DNA of 64,000 nt from Pseudomonas sp. 7SR1 (GTDB taxonomy: Bacteria; Pseudomonadota; Gammaproteobacteria; Pseudomonadales; Pseudomonadaceae), in assembly GCF_900156465.1 (NCBI RefSeq), contig NZ_LT707064.1, positions 3,859,001-3,923,000 on the forward strand. Reading direction: 5' to 3'. The first letter of the stretch is position 1; each line of letters begins with the position of its first letter. A program made the translations under genes and the position numbers. A model generated the notes under the pieces. That model searched no databases, had not been told where the DNA came from, and saw only the letters and a list, made by a program, of their open reading frames with translations. Shown here one piece after another: positions 28,439 through 38,214 of this stretch.

Positions 28439-28972
28439 ATGATTCGACCGCTCCTTTCGCTGTTTGTCCTGTCGTTTGCCTTAGTTGCGAGTATCGAGGC
28501 CCAGGCGGCTGAACCGCAGGTCGCATGGCCCGAGGGCTGGGTCGTCGAGTCGTTGCCTTCCGACGCCGTCACGCCAACCCGTCAAGGGACTACACGCCAG
28601 CGAGCGACCAAAAACGATGCCGCGGGAAATGCATTGTTGGTCATGGAGCTGACTGCGACGCCTGTGGAACCCGATCATCAAGTCAACTTGCAGGGCGTGC
28701 TGCTGGAAATGCGCAAGTCAATCCAGAAGGATTTTTTCCAGGGCGGTTATCAAAGTGTCTGCAATAAGATTCATGCTTCGATGTTGGGCGAGGCAACAGC
28801 TTTGGAGACCACTTGCACAATCACGCAAAATGGCCGGCACGTGTTGTCCCAGACTCTGGTTGCAGCACTAAATGCCGGGCGGGCGTATGTACTGTCCTAT
28901 GCCGGGCAGGCGCAGGTGTTTGCCGAAAGCCAGGAGGAAATACAGGCGGTACGAAATAGCCTGAAACTATAA
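28439..28972 (+). CDS. DUF4946 periplasmic protein
   Basis: 177 residues. The signal peptide ends near IEAQA/AEPQVAWPEGW. The mature part, with two cysteines near residues 102 and 121 (VCNKIH and TTCTIT) that could form a disulfide, matches DUF4946, found mainly in Pseudomonas. Function unknown. The start at 28439 was chosen because it opens the signal peptide; the ribosome site is weak. A terminator follows. Confidence 0.85.
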   Translation: MIRPLLSLFVLSFALVASIEAQAAEPQVAWPEGWVVESLPSDAVTPTRQGTTRQRATKNDAAGNALLVMELTATPVEPDHQVNLQGVLLEMRKSIQKDFFQGGYQSVCNKIHASMLGEATALETTCTITQNGRHVLSQTLVAALNAGRAYVLSYAGQAQVFAESQEEIQAVRNSLKL

Positions 28973-29020
28973 GGTTATCCGCCTGATACTCTGGGTTTAA
29001 TCCAGAAGTTTAAGTCCATA

Positions 29021-29047
29021 AAAAAGCCCTGTTGATCAGGGCTTTTC
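29021..29047. terminator. Terminator shared by convergent genes
   Basis: Stem aaaagccctg against cagggctttt with A and T runs on the flanks, between the DUF4946 gene and the H-NS-like gene, likely bidirectional. Confidence 0.88.
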
Positions 29048-29062
29048 ATTCAAGGCTGGATG

Positions 29063-29431
29063 TCAGGTACGTACCCAGGAGTCAACGGTCTCGGCGCCGT
29101 ACTGCTCTTTCCAGGCTTTCAGGCCGCGGTGGTTGCCGCCCTTGGTTTCGATCAGTTCGCCGGTATGGGGGTTCTGATAGACCTTCACCACCCGTGCGCG
29201 GCGCGTTTTAGGCGTCTTGCCGGCCGCTGCCGCGCCTGCCTTGGCCGGGCCCGGATCGAGAATCGCGATGATGTCGCGCAGGCTCTTGCCGTAGGTTTTC
29301 ATCAGTCCCTGGAGCTTTTCTTCGAATTCGATTTCTTTCTTGAGCCCGGCATCGTTCTTCAGCTTTTCCAGCTGTTTGAGCTGGTCCTGAAGGGCCTTTT
29401 CGGCTTTACGAAATTCAGCGAGTCTGGACAA
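29063..29431 (-). CDS. MvaT/MvaU-family xenogeneic silencer (H-NS-like)
   Basis: 122 residues. An N-terminal coiled coil (about 1-60, AEKALQDQLKQLEKLK and FEEKLQGLMKTYGKSL) gives oligomerisation, and the C-terminus has the DNA-binding VYQNPHTGELIETKGGNHRGLKAWKEQ region with the AT-hook-like loop. These proteins coat AT-rich foreign DNA in Pseudomonas. The start is TTG at 29431, with GGAG nine bases upstream. It looks more like MvaU than MvaT. The upstream region is AT-rich, which would allow autoregulation. Confidence 0.9.
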   Translation of the reverse strand: MSRLAEFRKAEKALQDQLKQLEKLKNDAGLKKEIEFEEKLQGLMKTYGKSLRDIIAILDPGPAKAGAAAAGKTPKTRRARVVKVYQNPHTGELIETKGGNHRGLKAWKEQYGAETVDSWVRT

Positions 29432-29747
29432 TTATCGTTACTCCAATCAAATATGTGGCTGATACCAACCGCAAACAAAGCTATAAGCCAAGCGCCTTGA
29501 CGCGACTCGGTGATAAATGACTCCCTGCTATCCAGCACAGGTAGAAAAATTGTAGTAGTTAAACCGGGGAGTGTAAATCGTAACTTTTTCGTTATGTAAC
29601 AATGGCAAACGTTTTCCTACTAGTTGGAGTCCCGGCAGGCACGCCGCGCCAGGGCTTTGAGCCAACTATGATGCACTAGATAATTCGACGCAAAGTTGCA
29701 GCTCCACTGTCCCTTAATTGCAAAGTGTTATCACACAGTGGCGCATG
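29432..29747. other. AT-rich intergenic region upstream of the H-NS-like gene
   Basis: About 316 bases without a credible gene. It contains AT-rich tracts (around 29545-29605) that probably include the silencer gene's promoter, and small inverted repeats such as the pair around agtgttatcacacagt near 29725. No conserved RNA was recognised. Confidence 0.5.
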
Positions 29748-29891
29748 TCAGGCTCTGTACGAACAGTCTTGAGCCGAAGGCAGGCAAGGCGAAAACAGCC
29801 AAGCAAGCGCAGTTCATTGGAGTACATGAGTAATCCGAGGCTGTTTCAGCGCAGCATGAGCGAGTCTCAAGGATGTTCGTACAGAGCCTGA
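29748..29891. mobile_element. MITE-like element with 26-bp terminal inverted repeats
   Basis: 144 bp with terminal inverted repeats of 26 bp that match at 24 positions; each begins tcaggctctgtacgaaca read inward. No transposase frame inside. The right end stops one base from the stop codon of the LysR gene. No clear target-site duplication. The outer string ggctctgtacgaa is shared with the small palindromes at 109 and 58809, suggesting a family mobilised by the same transposase. Confidence 0.7.
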
Positions 29892-29892
29892 T

Positions 29893-30756
29893 TCAGGTGG
29901 ATCTGGCCAAGTCGATGAACGCCTGGGTGGCAGGCGAAACCTGGCGGCTGTCCAGCACTGCCAGGCCGATCCGGCGCGGGACCCGTGGCGCCAAGGGACG
30001 GACTACGAAGCCGCAGTGCTCGCCTTCCGGTAGCGAGCCTTCCGAGACCACGGTCACGGCTTCGCCCCGGCTCACCACATTCAACGTGCTGAGCACCTGC
30101 GAACAGCGATAGCGTACGTTTGGCGTGAGCCGCTCGGCGTTGAACAGGCGTGTGACCAGCTCCGAGGAACCGGCCTCGGTGAGCACGAAAGGGTCGTTGC
30201 ACAGGTCCTTCAGGCCCAGGCTGGATCGGGCGGCGAGGGGATGGGTGGCGGGAAGCAGGGCCACCATCTGGTCCTCCATCAGGGCGACGGTATCGAAACG
30301 CTCCTCGGGCAGGACCACGAAGCCAATGTCGATCCGTCGTTCATCCAGCCATTGGATGACCTGGCGGTCCGGTCCTTCGTCGATATGAACTTCGATGCCC
30401 GGGTGCAACGCTCGATAGCGTTGCAGGATAGGGGGCAGCAACTTCATGGAGGAGGTCGGACCGAACGACCCGATGCGCAACGTGCCCCGGCGCATGCCCT
30501 GGGCGTCGGCGGCTTCCTGGCGCAAGGTGTTGGCCAGCCCGAGCATGGCCCGGGCCCGTGACAGCAGTTGCTGGCCGATGTCGGTGAGTTCCACCAAGGA
30601 TTGATGGCGCCTGAACAATTCGACGCCCAGCTCCTGCTCCAGCGACTTGATAGCGTGGGATACCGCTGACTGGCTGACCCCCAGACGCATCGCTGCGGCG
30701 GTGAACCCTCGCAGTTCAGCGACCAGGGAGAATATTTCGAGCTGGGTAAGGGTCAT
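29893..30756 (-). CDS. LysR-family transcriptional regulator
   Basis: 287 residues. The winged helix (TLTQLEIFSLVAELRGFTAA, AVSHAIKSLEQELGVELFRR) is followed by a substrate-binding domain from about residue 90. It is divergent from an EamA-type transporter gene 84 bp away, the usual layout for a regulator of that transporter. The stop codon lies immediately next to the MITE-like element, so the last codons should be compared with homologues. Confidence 0.92.
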   Translation of the reverse strand: MTLTQLEIFSLVAELRGFTAAAMRLGVSQSAVSHAIKSLEQELGVELFRRHQSLVELTDIGQQLLSRARAMLGLANTLRQEAADAQGMRRGTLRIGSFGPTSSMKLLPPILQRYRALHPGIEVHIDEGPDRQVIQWLDERRIDIGFVVLPEERFDTVALMEDQMVALLPATHPLAARSSLGLKDLCNDPFVLTEAGSSELVTRLFNAERLTPNVRYRCSQVLSTLNVVSRGEAVTVVSEGSLPEGEHCGFVVRPLAPRVPRRIGLAVLDSRQVSPATQAFIDLARST

Positions 30757-30839
30757 GAGTATTTGCTCATTTTACGATGATCAGACATGAGTTCGAGAAT
30801 ACGCCATGGCGGCATTCGATTGAACTGATGTGGTGAACC

Positions 30840-31784
30840 ATGAAGACCCTTGAACAAACTGCTCCAACCTCCTCGGACCTGCCGGTGTACCTGAACCTGT
30901 CCATGGTCACCATGATCTGGGGCGGGACCTTCGTGGCCGGCAGGATGTTGTCCAGCACCCTGGAGCCCCTGCTGGCCGCCAGTTTGCGCTTTTCGCTGGC
31001 CAGTATCGCGCTGTTGCTGTTTCTCTGCCTGGCCAGGGTCGCGCTGGTCAGACCCACGCTGAAACAGGCGTTGCAACTGGCCGTGCTGGGGTTCTTCGGC
31101 ATCCTTTTCTACAACCTGTGCTTTTTCCAAGGGTTGCAATATGTCCAGGCGTCGCGCGCTTCGCTGATCGTGGCTTTGAACCCGGCGGTCATCGGCCTGG
31201 CGTCCTGGTGGTTGTTCAAGGAGCGGCTGGGCCCCTCGAAGGTCTGGGGAATCGTGTTATGCATCGGCGGGGCGGGACTGGTGATCGTCAGCCGCGATCC
31301 GTCCTCGCTGCAGAGCGCCGCACAAGGCTGGATGGGAGACCTGCTGATTTTCGGTTGCGTGTTGGGGTGGGGTATCTATTCGCTGTTTTCCAGGAACCTG
31401 AACGACAGCCTTGGTCCGTTGCAGACCGTCACCTGGTCGATTCTGCTGGGCACGGGGATGTTGTGGCTGGCTTGCGTGGCCGGGGGCGAAGCTCGGCTGG
31501 AGCCGCTGCGTGGCCTGGAAATGCGCCAGTGGCTGAGTCTGCTGTACCTCGGTGTGTTGGGCTCGGCCCTGGCCTATATTGCCTGGTACGAGGGTATTCG
31601 CCGGATCGGCGCCACCCGCTGCGGCGTATTCATTGCGCTCAACCCGCTCACCGCCGTGCTGCTGGGGGCCCTGTTGCTCGATGAACGACTCGGCGCGCTG
31701 ATGGGCGTGGGCGCAGGATTGATCCTGACGGGCATTTTCCTGTGCAACAAGCCTCTTGCACGATCGGCGCAAAAGACGATTTGA
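30840..31784 (+). CDS. EamA (DMT) family transporter
   Basis: 314 residues with ten predicted transmembrane helices in two EamA repeats; IWGGTFVAGRML opens the first, and a conserved end LDERLGALMGVGAGLILTG closes the second. Such proteins export amino acids or metabolites. It is likely controlled by the divergent LysR regulator. The cargo cannot be told. Confidence 0.9.
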   Translation: MKTLEQTAPTSSDLPVYLNLSMVTMIWGGTFVAGRMLSSTLEPLLAASLRFSLASIALLLFLCLARVALVRPTLKQALQLAVLGFFGILFYNLCFFQGLQYVQASRASLIVALNPAVIGLASWWLFKERLGPSKVWGIVLCIGGAGLVIVSRDPSSLQSAAQGWMGDLLIFGCVLGWGIYSLFSRNLNDSLGPLQTVTWSILLGTGMLWLACVAGGEARLEPLRGLEMRQWLSLLYLGVLGSALAYIAWYEGIRRIGATRCGVFIALNPLTAVLLGALLLDERLGALMGVGAGLILTGIFLCNKPLARSAQKTI

Positions 31785-31891
31785 TACAGGAGGCGGACAA
31801 ATCGGGTTACGCTGTGTAGAATCGGTTTACGCATATAAGAATAACGTCTTCTGGCAGCAGAAGCCTCGCCCGCAAGAGCCTTGGGTCGACA

Positions 31892-31996
31892 ATGAAGATA
31901 CTTGGGTTACAACTGATCTATGGCGATTTCCTCGCCCGCAGCGTTCGCGGTATTTCCTGCGCGCCACCCCGCGTCCTCAGCATCGCCAGCAACTAA
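31892..31996 (+). CDS. Putative 34-residue small protein or leader upstream of hpd
   Basis: Open frame MKILGLQLIYGDFLARSV continuing to RVLSIASN and a TAA stop, 36 bp before hpd. The protein is basic with a hydrophobic start. I have the impression of similar short sequences in other Pseudomonas genomes, but could not check. The ribosome site is weak, so a leader-peptide or RNA role is as likely as a stable protein. Confidence 0.4.
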   Translation: MKILGLQLIYGDFLARSVRGISCAPPRVLSIASN

Positions 31997-32032
31997 CGCT
32001 CCGTTAATTGACAAGCATGATGAGGCGCCGAC

Positions 32033-33109
<1,077 letters not shown>

Positions 33110-33121
33110 TACCTGAGCGCA

Positions 33122-33161
33122 AAAAAAGCCCGCCTGGCAGTGATGCCAGGCGGGCTTTTTA
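33122..33161 (+). terminator. Intrinsic terminator of hpd
   Basis: Stem aagcccgcctggca against tgccaggcgggctt with an A-run before and a T-run after. Confidence 0.93.
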
Positions 33162-33198
33162 TTGAGCGACGCAAACCCTTGTGGGAGCGGTGTGTACG

Positions 33199-34083
33199 TC
33201 AGTCCCGGCGCCGCTGCCGCATCAGGTGTTTGAATCCCTCGAACACCAGCACCGCCACGGCCATCCAGATGGGGATGTAGGTCAGCCATTCAGTGGCCTT
33301 GATGCTTTCGCCCAGTAGCAGCGCCACGCCCAGCAATAGCACCGGTTCGACATAGCTCAACAACCCGAACAGGCTGAACGGCAGCAACCGACTGGCGACG
33401 ATGTAGCACACCAGCGCAGAAACACTGATCACGCCGAGCAGCGGAATCAGCAGCGACAGCCACGGGTATTGATTGAACACCTCGAAACCCTGTTCGCCGC
33501 TTTGCACGAACCAGAGGGCCAGCGGCAGCATCAGGGTCATGTCCAGCCAGAGCCCGCCCAGGTTGTGGGTCTTGGTGCGCTTGCGCAGGATGAAGTAGAG
33601 CGGATAGCCCAACACCACCAGCAAGGTTGCCCAGGAAAAACCACCCACTTGGTACAACTCATTGAACACGCCAAGGGTGGCGAAGAACACGGCGACTTTT
33701 TGCAGGTAAGAAAGGCGTTCGCCATAGACGATGCGGCCGGTCAGGACCATCGACAACGGCAGCAGGAAATACCCCAGCGATACGTCCAGGCTGTAGCCGT
33801 TGAGCGGCGCCCACATGAACAGCCACAATTGGGCGCCCATCAGTGCCGACGAGGCTATTGCCGCGATCAACAGGCGTGGCGTGGCAACCAGGCGGCGGAT
33901 CAGCGCCGTGACCAGGTGCCACTCTCGTGCCACCAGCATGAACACGGTCATGCATGGCATCGTCAGCAGCATGCGCCAGCCGAAAATCTCCAGGCCGGTC
34001 AACGGTGAGAGCAACGAGGTGTAGTAGTACATGACGGCGAACAGCGCAGAGGCTGAGACCGATAGAGCGATGCCTTTGGACAC
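33199..34083 (-). CDS. RarD-type EamA transporter
   Basis: 294 residues, ten hydrophobic helices. The segments IFGWRMLLTMPCM, LWLFMWAPLNG and LGYFLLPLSMVLTGR are typical of RarD (chloramphenicol-sensitive protein family). Translation starts with GTG at 34083, with AAGAGG upstream. Physiological substrate is unknown. It is convergent with hpd. Confidence 0.88.
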   Translation of the reverse strand: MSKGIALSVSASALFAVMYYYTSLLSPLTGLEIFGWRMLLTMPCMTVFMLVAREWHLVTALIRRLVATPRLLIAAIASSALMGAQLWLFMWAPLNGYSLDVSLGYFLLPLSMVLTGRIVYGERLSYLQKVAVFFATLGVFNELYQVGGFSWATLLVVLGYPLYFILRKRTKTHNLGGLWLDMTLMLPLALWFVQSGEQGFEVFNQYPWLSLLIPLLGVISVSALVCYIVASRLLPFSLFGLLSYVEPVLLLGVALLLGESIKATEWLTYIPIWMAVAVLVFEGFKHLMRQRRRD

Positions 34084-34136
34084 TGAGGCCTCTTATTTTG
34101 ATGGGCAGGAACACCGTTGTGGTGAGAAGGGTAGTT

Positions 34137-34226
34137 GCGGCGAGGGAGCTCGCTCCCGCAGGGCAGCGTAGCGAACCCTGGATTGCGGTCGCTGCGCAGC
34201 CCAGCGGGAGCAAGCTCCCTCGCCAG
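34137..34226. repeat. REP-like inverted repeat
   Basis: Arms gcggcgagggagctcgctcc and gggagcaagctccctcgcca, with a second nested pair (gcagggcagcgtagcg and cgctgcgcagcccagcg). It lies between the RarD gene and the aldo/keto reductase gene. Confidence 0.8.
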
Positions 34227-34245
34227 GTTCTTGTTCGATGAGTGC

Positions 34246-35259
34246 TTAGGACGTCAGCGGCACGCGTCCCGGCACGAAATGCCCCACATCGTTGAACCCT
34301 GGCGTGGAGGCATGCCCCGGCGTCACCAACGAATCGATGAAGGCTTCATCCTCCGCGGTGATTTTCACGGCTTGCGCCTTGGTATAGGAATCCCACTGCT
34401 CCTCGGTGCGCGGCCCGACGATGGCCGAGGTCACTGCGCGGTTGTTCAGCACCCAGGCGATGGCGAATTCGACGATCCCCACGCCCCGGCCCTGGGTGTA
34501 TTGCAGGATCTGCTGGGCAATGCGCAGAGACTCCACCCGCCATTCGGTCTCCAGGATGCGCTTGTCCTGCCGGCCGGCGCGGCTGTTGGCATCCGGCGCC
34601 ACGTCCGGTGCGTACTTGCCACTGAGCACGCCCCGGGCGAGAGGGCTGAAGGGCACCACGCCGAGACCGTAATGCTGCGCGGCGGTGATCTGCTCGGTCT
34701 CGGCCTGGCGATTGACGATGTTGTACAGCGGCTGGCTGATCACCGGGCGGTCGATGCCCAGGCTGTCGGCGATCCGGATCACTTCGGCGATGCGCCAGCC
34801 ACGGTAGTTCGACAGGCCCCAGTAGCGGATCTTGCCCTGGCGAATCAAGTCGCCGATGGCCGACACCGTCACCTGCAGCGGCGTGTTGTGGTCTTCTCGG
34901 TGCAGGTAGTAGATATCCAGGTAATCGGTGCCCAGGCGAGTCAGGCTGGCCTCGATACCGTTGAAGATGTGCTTGCGGCTCAGGCCGCTGCGATTGGGCA
35001 CGCCGTCCGCCGGGCCGAACCCGACCTTGGTGGCGAGCACCCATTCCTGGCGGCGGCTGGCAATCGCTTCGCCAACGATTTCTTCGGAGCGACCATTGGT
35101 GTAGACGTCCGCGGTGTCGATGAAATTGATGCCCTGGTCCCAGGCCTTGTCGATGATCCGCAGCGAATCCTCGGTGCTGGTCTGTTCGCCGAACATCATG
35201 GTGCCCAGGGTCAGGGTCGAGACTTGCAACCCGGAATGGCCAAGCGTGCGGTAGCTCAT
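34246..35259 (-). CDS. Aldo/keto reductase
   Basis: 337-residue TIM barrel. Catalytic residues are visible as Asp and Tyr in FIDTADVYTNG, Lys in VLATKVGFG and His in DIYYLHRED; VPFSPLARGVLSGKY and AIVGPRTEEQ contact NADPH. It resembles the YajO/IolS-type reductases of unknown natural substrate. Single gene flanked by REPs. Confidence 0.92.
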   Translation of the reverse strand: MSYRTLGHSGLQVSTLTLGTMMFGEQTSTEDSLRIIDKAWDQGINFIDTADVYTNGRSEEIVGEAIASRRQEWVLATKVGFGPADGVPNRSGLSRKHIFNGIEASLTRLGTDYLDIYYLHREDHNTPLQVTVSAIGDLIRQGKIRYWGLSNYRGWRIAEVIRIADSLGIDRPVISQPLYNIVNRQAETEQITAAQHYGLGVVPFSPLARGVLSGKYAPDVAPDANSRAGRQDKRILETEWRVESLRIAQQILQYTQGRGVGIVEFAIAWVLNNRAVTSAIVGPRTEEQWDSYTKAQAVKITAEDEAFIDSLVTPGHASTPGFNDVGHFVPGRVPLTS

Positions 35260-35349
35260 GACAAGATCCTTTCATCCATGGGAAAGGCCCAATCAAACCC
35301 CAGAACAGGCGCGCGGATCAAACAGATTTATCGGACCCCCCTGAATCCC

Positions 35350-35440
35350 TGTGGGAGCGAGCTTGCTCGCGATGGCGTCGGATCAGTCGATATTGATGTT
35401 GACTGTTCGACGCTATCGCGAGCAAGCTCGCTCCCACAGA
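35350..35440. repeat. REP doublet (gtgggagcgagc type)
   Basis: tgtgggagcgagcttgctcg at the left and cgagcaagctcgctcccaca at the right, about 50 bases apart, between the aldo/keto reductase and MFS genes. Confidence 0.92.
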
Positions 35441-35449
35441 GGATTGGCG

Positions 35450-36760
35450 TCAGGCGCGCAGGGTGCGGGTCATGCGCAACGCCAACAGGCTGCCGCAGAC
35501 GATCACGCCAGCCAGCAGGTACAACGCCGCATCGGTCGATCCGGTGACGTCCTTGACCCAACCCACCAGGTACGGGCTGAGGAAGCCCGCCATCTGTCCC
35601 ATGGAGTTGATCAATGCCAGCCCACCGGCGGCCGCGCCGGCGCTGAGCAGGGCGGTGGGCACCGGCCAGAACATCGGCAGGCCGGTGAGGGCTCCCATGG
35701 TGGCGATGGACAGGCCGACAATGGCGATGGCCGGTGTGCCGGCGAAATTGACCGCGATCAGCAGCCCGACCGCGCCCATGAGCATCGGCACTACCAGGTG
35801 CCAGCGACGTTCCTTGCGCAGGTCCGCCGAGCGACCGACCAGCAACATGAACACGGCTGCCAGCAGATAAGGGATCGCGCTCAGCCAGCCGATCACCAGG
35901 TTATCGCTGAAGCCCAGGTTCTTGATGATCGACGGCAGCCAGAAGTTGATCGCGTACACCCCGCTCTGGATACAGAAATAGACTAGGCCGAACGCCCAGA
36001 TCGCCGGATTCTTGAACACGGCGAGCAAGGAGTCGCTGGCGGTCTTCGGCTGGCTCGCCAGGTCTTGCGCATGGTCGGCAGTGAGTACGGCGCGCTCCTC
36101 GGCGGTCAGCCAGCGTGCGTTGGCGAAGGTGTCGCTGAGCAGGAAAAATGCCAGCGCTCCCAGGATGACCGTCGGTACCCCTTGCAGCAGGAACATCCAC
36201 TGCCAGCCTGCCAGGCCACCCTGGCCGGCGGCGAAGTGATTGAGGATCCAACCGGAAAACGGGCTGCCCAGCAGGCCGGACACCGGGATGGCCGACATGA
36301 ACAGCGCCATGATGCGGCCTCGACGGAACGTCGGGAACCATTGCGAGAGGTACAGCACCACGCCCGGGAAGAAACCGGCTTCAGCCGCGCCGGTGAACAG
36401 TCGCAGGGTATAGAACTGGGTGGGGGTGGTGACGAAGAGCAAGCAGGTCGACAGTGTGCCCCAGGTAATCATCATCAGGGCGATCCAGCGCCGCGGGCCG
36501 AACCGGGTCAGGGCCAGGTTGCTCGGCACGCCGCACAGCACGTAGCCGATAAAGAAGATCCCGGCACCGAGGCCGTACACGGTTTCGCTGAATTTCAGTG
36601 CGTCGAGCATCTGCAGCTTGGCGAAGCCGACGTTGACCCGGTCAAGGTAATTGAACAGGTAGCAGATGAAGATGAAGGGAATCAAACGCAGGGTAATGCG
36701 TTTGTAGACGGTGTTCTTTTCGTCTGGAGTAGCCAGGACGGCTGCTGCGCTCTGGGACAT
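35450..36760 (-). CDS. MFS transporter (anion:cation symporter family), probably for an organic acid
   Basis: 436 residues with twelve transmembrane helices. ITLRLIPFIFICYLFNYLDR and VNVGFAKLQML at the start are typical of the ACS family that imports glucarate, galactarate, tartrate or phthalate. The start at 36760 (MSQSAAAVL) was chosen because helix 1 follows at the usual distance; the 54-codon extension is not family-like. It is divergent from a CdaR-type sugar-diacid regulator followed by a glycerate kinase, suggesting glycerate or sugar-diacid uptake. Confidence 0.87.
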   Translation of the reverse strand: MSQSAAAVLATPDEKNTVYKRITLRLIPFIFICYLFNYLDRVNVGFAKLQMLDALKFSETVYGLGAGIFFIGYVLCGVPSNLALTRFGPRRWIALMMITWGTLSTCLLFVTTPTQFYTLRLFTGAAEAGFFPGVVLYLSQWFPTFRRGRIMALFMSAIPVSGLLGSPFSGWILNHFAAGQGGLAGWQWMFLLQGVPTVILGALAFFLLSDTFANARWLTAEERAVLTADHAQDLASQPKTASDSLLAVFKNPAIWAFGLVYFCIQSGVYAINFWLPSIIKNLGFSDNLVIGWLSAIPYLLAAVFMLLVGRSADLRKERRWHLVVPMLMGAVGLLIAVNFAGTPAIAIVGLSIATMGALTGLPMFWPVPTALLSAGAAAGGLALINSMGQMAGFLSPYLVGWVKDVTGSTDAALYLLAGVIVCGSLLALRMTRTLRA

Positions 36761-36920
36761 GGCGAGTCTCTCTTTATTATGATTTTTGCGAGCCAAGGGG
36801 TAACGTTGACCGCCCCTTGAGTCTCGGCCAGCCCAAGGCCCCGTGTCTTTGTGCCTGAGCACAGGGTTTGAGTGCCGACCCTGTGCGCCTGACCAATCAC
36901 CCTTGCAAGGAACACCGTGC

Positions 36921-38045
36921 ATGTTCGAACTCGATCACGACCTGGCGCAGGATATCGTCGACCGGGCGATGGCGATCCTGCCGTACAACGTCAATGTCAT
37001 GGACAACCAGGGCCTGATACTGGGCAGTGGCGAGCGCGAGCGCATCAACACCCGTCACGAGGGCGCGCAGCTGGTATTGGCCAATGGCCGGGTGGTGGAA
37101 ATCGATGCCCACACGGCGGTGCATCTCAAGGGCGTACAGCCGGGGATCAACCTGCCGCTGATGCTCGACCAGCGGCTGATCGGTGTGCTGGGCATCACAG
37201 GCGAGCCGGAGCAGTTGCGCACCTACGCCGAACTGGTGCGCATGACCGCCGAGATGCTCCTGGGCCAGCGCAACCAGCAGGCCGAACAGCAGTGGCGTCG
37301 TCAGCGTTGCGATGACCTGTTGGCGTTGCTGCTGGGCGATAGCGGGGATTCGCCACGCTTGCTGGACGAGGCGCAGCAGATGGGCCTCAAGCCGCAATTG
37401 TCGCGGGTGCCTTATCTGTTCGAGCTGGGTCTTGAGCATGGGCCCGGGCAGACCGTCGAGGCCCTGAGTGCCTGGCTGATATCCCGCTATCCCGACAGTT
37501 GGTGCCTGACCTCGTCCAAATCGTCGTTGCTCTGGTGCCGGCCGGTCAGCGCGTCGGTGGAGAACGAGCGGCTGCTGGCCAAGCTGGACGGATTGGGCTG
37601 GAACATCCTGCGGGTGGCGGTGGGTGGCCAGGCCGAAGGGCTGGCGGGCCTGCGCCGCTGCTACCGACGGGTCGGGGACCTGCTGGCCTATGGACGGGAT
37701 GTGTTGCCGCAGCATCGCTTGCTGGTTCTCAACCGCTATCGCCTGCCCGTCATGCTCTGGCGCCATCGCAGCGACGATGCCCTGGACGAGCTGCTCACCC
37801 CGCTGCGCAAGGTGATGGCCAGGGACAGCAACGGCCAACTGCTCGCCACCTTGCGCAGCTGGTGCGAGCACGACGGCCAGAGCCAGGCCTGCGCCGACGC
37901 CCTGGGCATTCATCGCAACAGCCTGCGTTACCGCATGGAGCGGATCGCCGAACTCAGCGGCGTGGACCCGTTGCGGCTGGACGGGATGCTGGCGTTGTAC
38001 CTGGGCGTGCAACTGCTGCCGCAGAGCGACCTTCCACCGGCATAG
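36921..38045 (+). CDS. cdaR: CdaR-type sugar diacid regulator
   Basis: 374 residues: an N-terminal diacid-recognition domain (about 1-135, with LDHDLAQDIVDRAM-like start and NVNVMDNQGLILGSGERERIN) and a C-terminal PucR-type helix-turn-helix (ADALGIHRNSLRYRMERIAELSG). E. coli CdaR activates glucarate, galactarate and glycerate genes. Here it lies between the divergent MFS gene and glycerate kinase, its likely targets. The start at 36921 has AAGG upstream. Confidence 0.9.
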   Translation: MFELDHDLAQDIVDRAMAILPYNVNVMDNQGLILGSGERERINTRHEGAQLVLANGRVVEIDAHTAVHLKGVQPGINLPLMLDQRLIGVLGITGEPEQLRTYAELVRMTAEMLLGQRNQQAEQQWRRQRCDDLLALLLGDSGDSPRLLDEAQQMGLKPQLSRVPYLFELGLEHGPGQTVEALSAWLISRYPDSWCLTSSKSSLLWCRPVSASVENERLLAKLDGLGWNILRVAVGGQAEGLAGLRRCYRRVGDLLAYGRDVLPQHRLLVLNRYRLPVMLWRHRSDDALDELLTPLRKVMARDSNGQLLATLRSWCEHDGQSQACADALGIHRNSLRYRMERIAELSGVDPLRLDGMLALYLGVQLLPQSDLPPA

Positions 38046-38214
38046 GCCCGTGGTGGCAGGCCTGCTCGCGATAAGGCCATCAGCCTCGACCCCACCCCTC
38101 GCCAGGTCGATATTGTGGAATTGAACAATAATGCCGGGTGTCTTTTGTGCGGCGGACCGGCGTCACGGCTGCGGTCAGCTGGCAGCATGCTGGGCATCGG
38201 AACCGGAGAACACT

